DNA of 64,000 nt from Aeromonas sobria (lineage in GTDB: Bacteria; Pseudomonadota; Gammaproteobacteria; Enterobacterales; Aeromonadaceae), in NCBI RefSeq assembly GCF_000820145.1, contig NZ_CDBW01000006.1, positions 426,257 through 490,256 of the forward strand, in the 5' to 3' direction. The position numbers were made by a program, and so were the translations under genes. The notes below the pieces were generated by a model that did no database searches, was not told where the DNA came from, and was given only the letters and a program-made list of their open reading frames with translations. Positions 63,919 to 64,000 of the stretch are shown piece by piece. Within the stretch, counting starts at the first letter, position 1; every line of letters starts with the position of its first letter.

Positions 63919-64000
63919 ACCACTCTCCTTGCCGCATACCAGGAGGCCAGTGCGCCACAGACAGGCGCCAGCAACAGGGCGGTGACCGCATGAAGGGGGG
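63915..64000 (-). CDS. FtsX-type ABC transporter permease, C-terminal end (partial)
   Basis: The frame enters from the right edge and ends at TGA (63915-63917). Its last residues, AVTALLLAPVCGALASWYAARRVV, are quoted only in part here: a final membrane helix followed by the SWYAARRV ending typical of FtsX/MacB-type permeases. The stop overlaps the ATG of the AttH-like gene by four bases, so the two are translated together. This matches attFGH-like operons, where the lipocalin-like protein follows the permease. Confidence 0.75.
   Translation of the reverse strand, partial: PLHAVTALLLAPVCGALASWYAARRVV

Noticed and set aside
1..64000. CRISPR arrays and insertion sequences
   Set aside because: No regularly spaced repeats and no transposase-like frame were seen in the window.

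Overview
The window looks like chromosome of a gammaproteobacterium, most probably Aeromonas. This is inferred from gene content and order (cmk-rpsA-ihfB-lapAB-pyrF, cysB beside ribA, asrABC with cysG, a rhombosortase, a DUF3802 gene, the YecM pair), from a uniformly GC-rich coding sequence, and from protein similarity judged by eye; no database search was possible. About 56 protein genes, one tRNA, two lysine riboswitches and many hairpin terminators can be supported.

Layout. 1-5.6 kb: a conserved coiled-coil protein, yecM, an MFS exporter with a divergent LysR regulator, a CysB-type regulator and ribA. 5.8-11.5 kb: cmk, rpsA, ihfB, lapA, lapB, pyrF, then a rhombosortase gene on the other strand. 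11.5-14.9 kb: a DTW-domain tRNA-modifying enzyme, the queuosine genes queC and queE, a DUF3820 protein, an adenosyltransferase and hns. 15.1-19.7 kb: a lysine riboswitch driving an NhaC-type transporter, tdk and ybjL. 20.2-26 kb: a DnaA-box dyad, tRNA-Asn, uvrB, a YkvA-family protein, a DedA protein and mnmC. 26.3-39.1 kb: a sulfatase module. It has a radical-SAM sulfatase maturase, a TPR/HEAT protein and an FGE-like lipoprotein on one strand. On the other strand are a LysR regulator, a tight moxR-DUF58-DUF4381-batA-batB/C-batD operon and a periplasmic arylsulfatase. 39.1-45.8 kb: a hexanucleotide repeat, ybjQ, a secreted protein of unknown function, cysG and the anaerobic sulfite reductase operon asrABC. 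45.9-51.8 kb: a patatin-like protein, an MccF-like S66 peptidase, an LtaS-like membrane phosphotransferase and a kinase-fold protein. 51.9-57.5 kb: lysC behind a second lysine riboswitch, argA behind tandem ARG boxes, msrA, DUF3802, a GNAT and a YjbR protein. 57.5-64 kb: an alpha/beta hydrolase; an AT-rich island with one 817-residue nuclease-ATPase gene; a possible decayed histidine kinase; a lipoprotein; an AttH/CrtC-like protein; and the end of an FtsX-type permease.

How the genes fit together. Lysine supply is controlled at two points by the same kind of RNA sensor: uptake or exchange (the NhaC-type gene) and synthesis (lysC). Sulfur metabolism recurs: a CysB-type regulator, siroheme synthase, dissimilatory sulfite reduction and a sulfatase with its own cysteine-oxidising maturase. 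The most unusual locus is the AT-rich insertion at 58.4-61.2 kb. Its single gene joins an HsdR-N-type PD-(D/E)XK nuclease domain to a P-loop ATPase and a long C-terminal region, an architecture expected of a one-gene anti-phage system.
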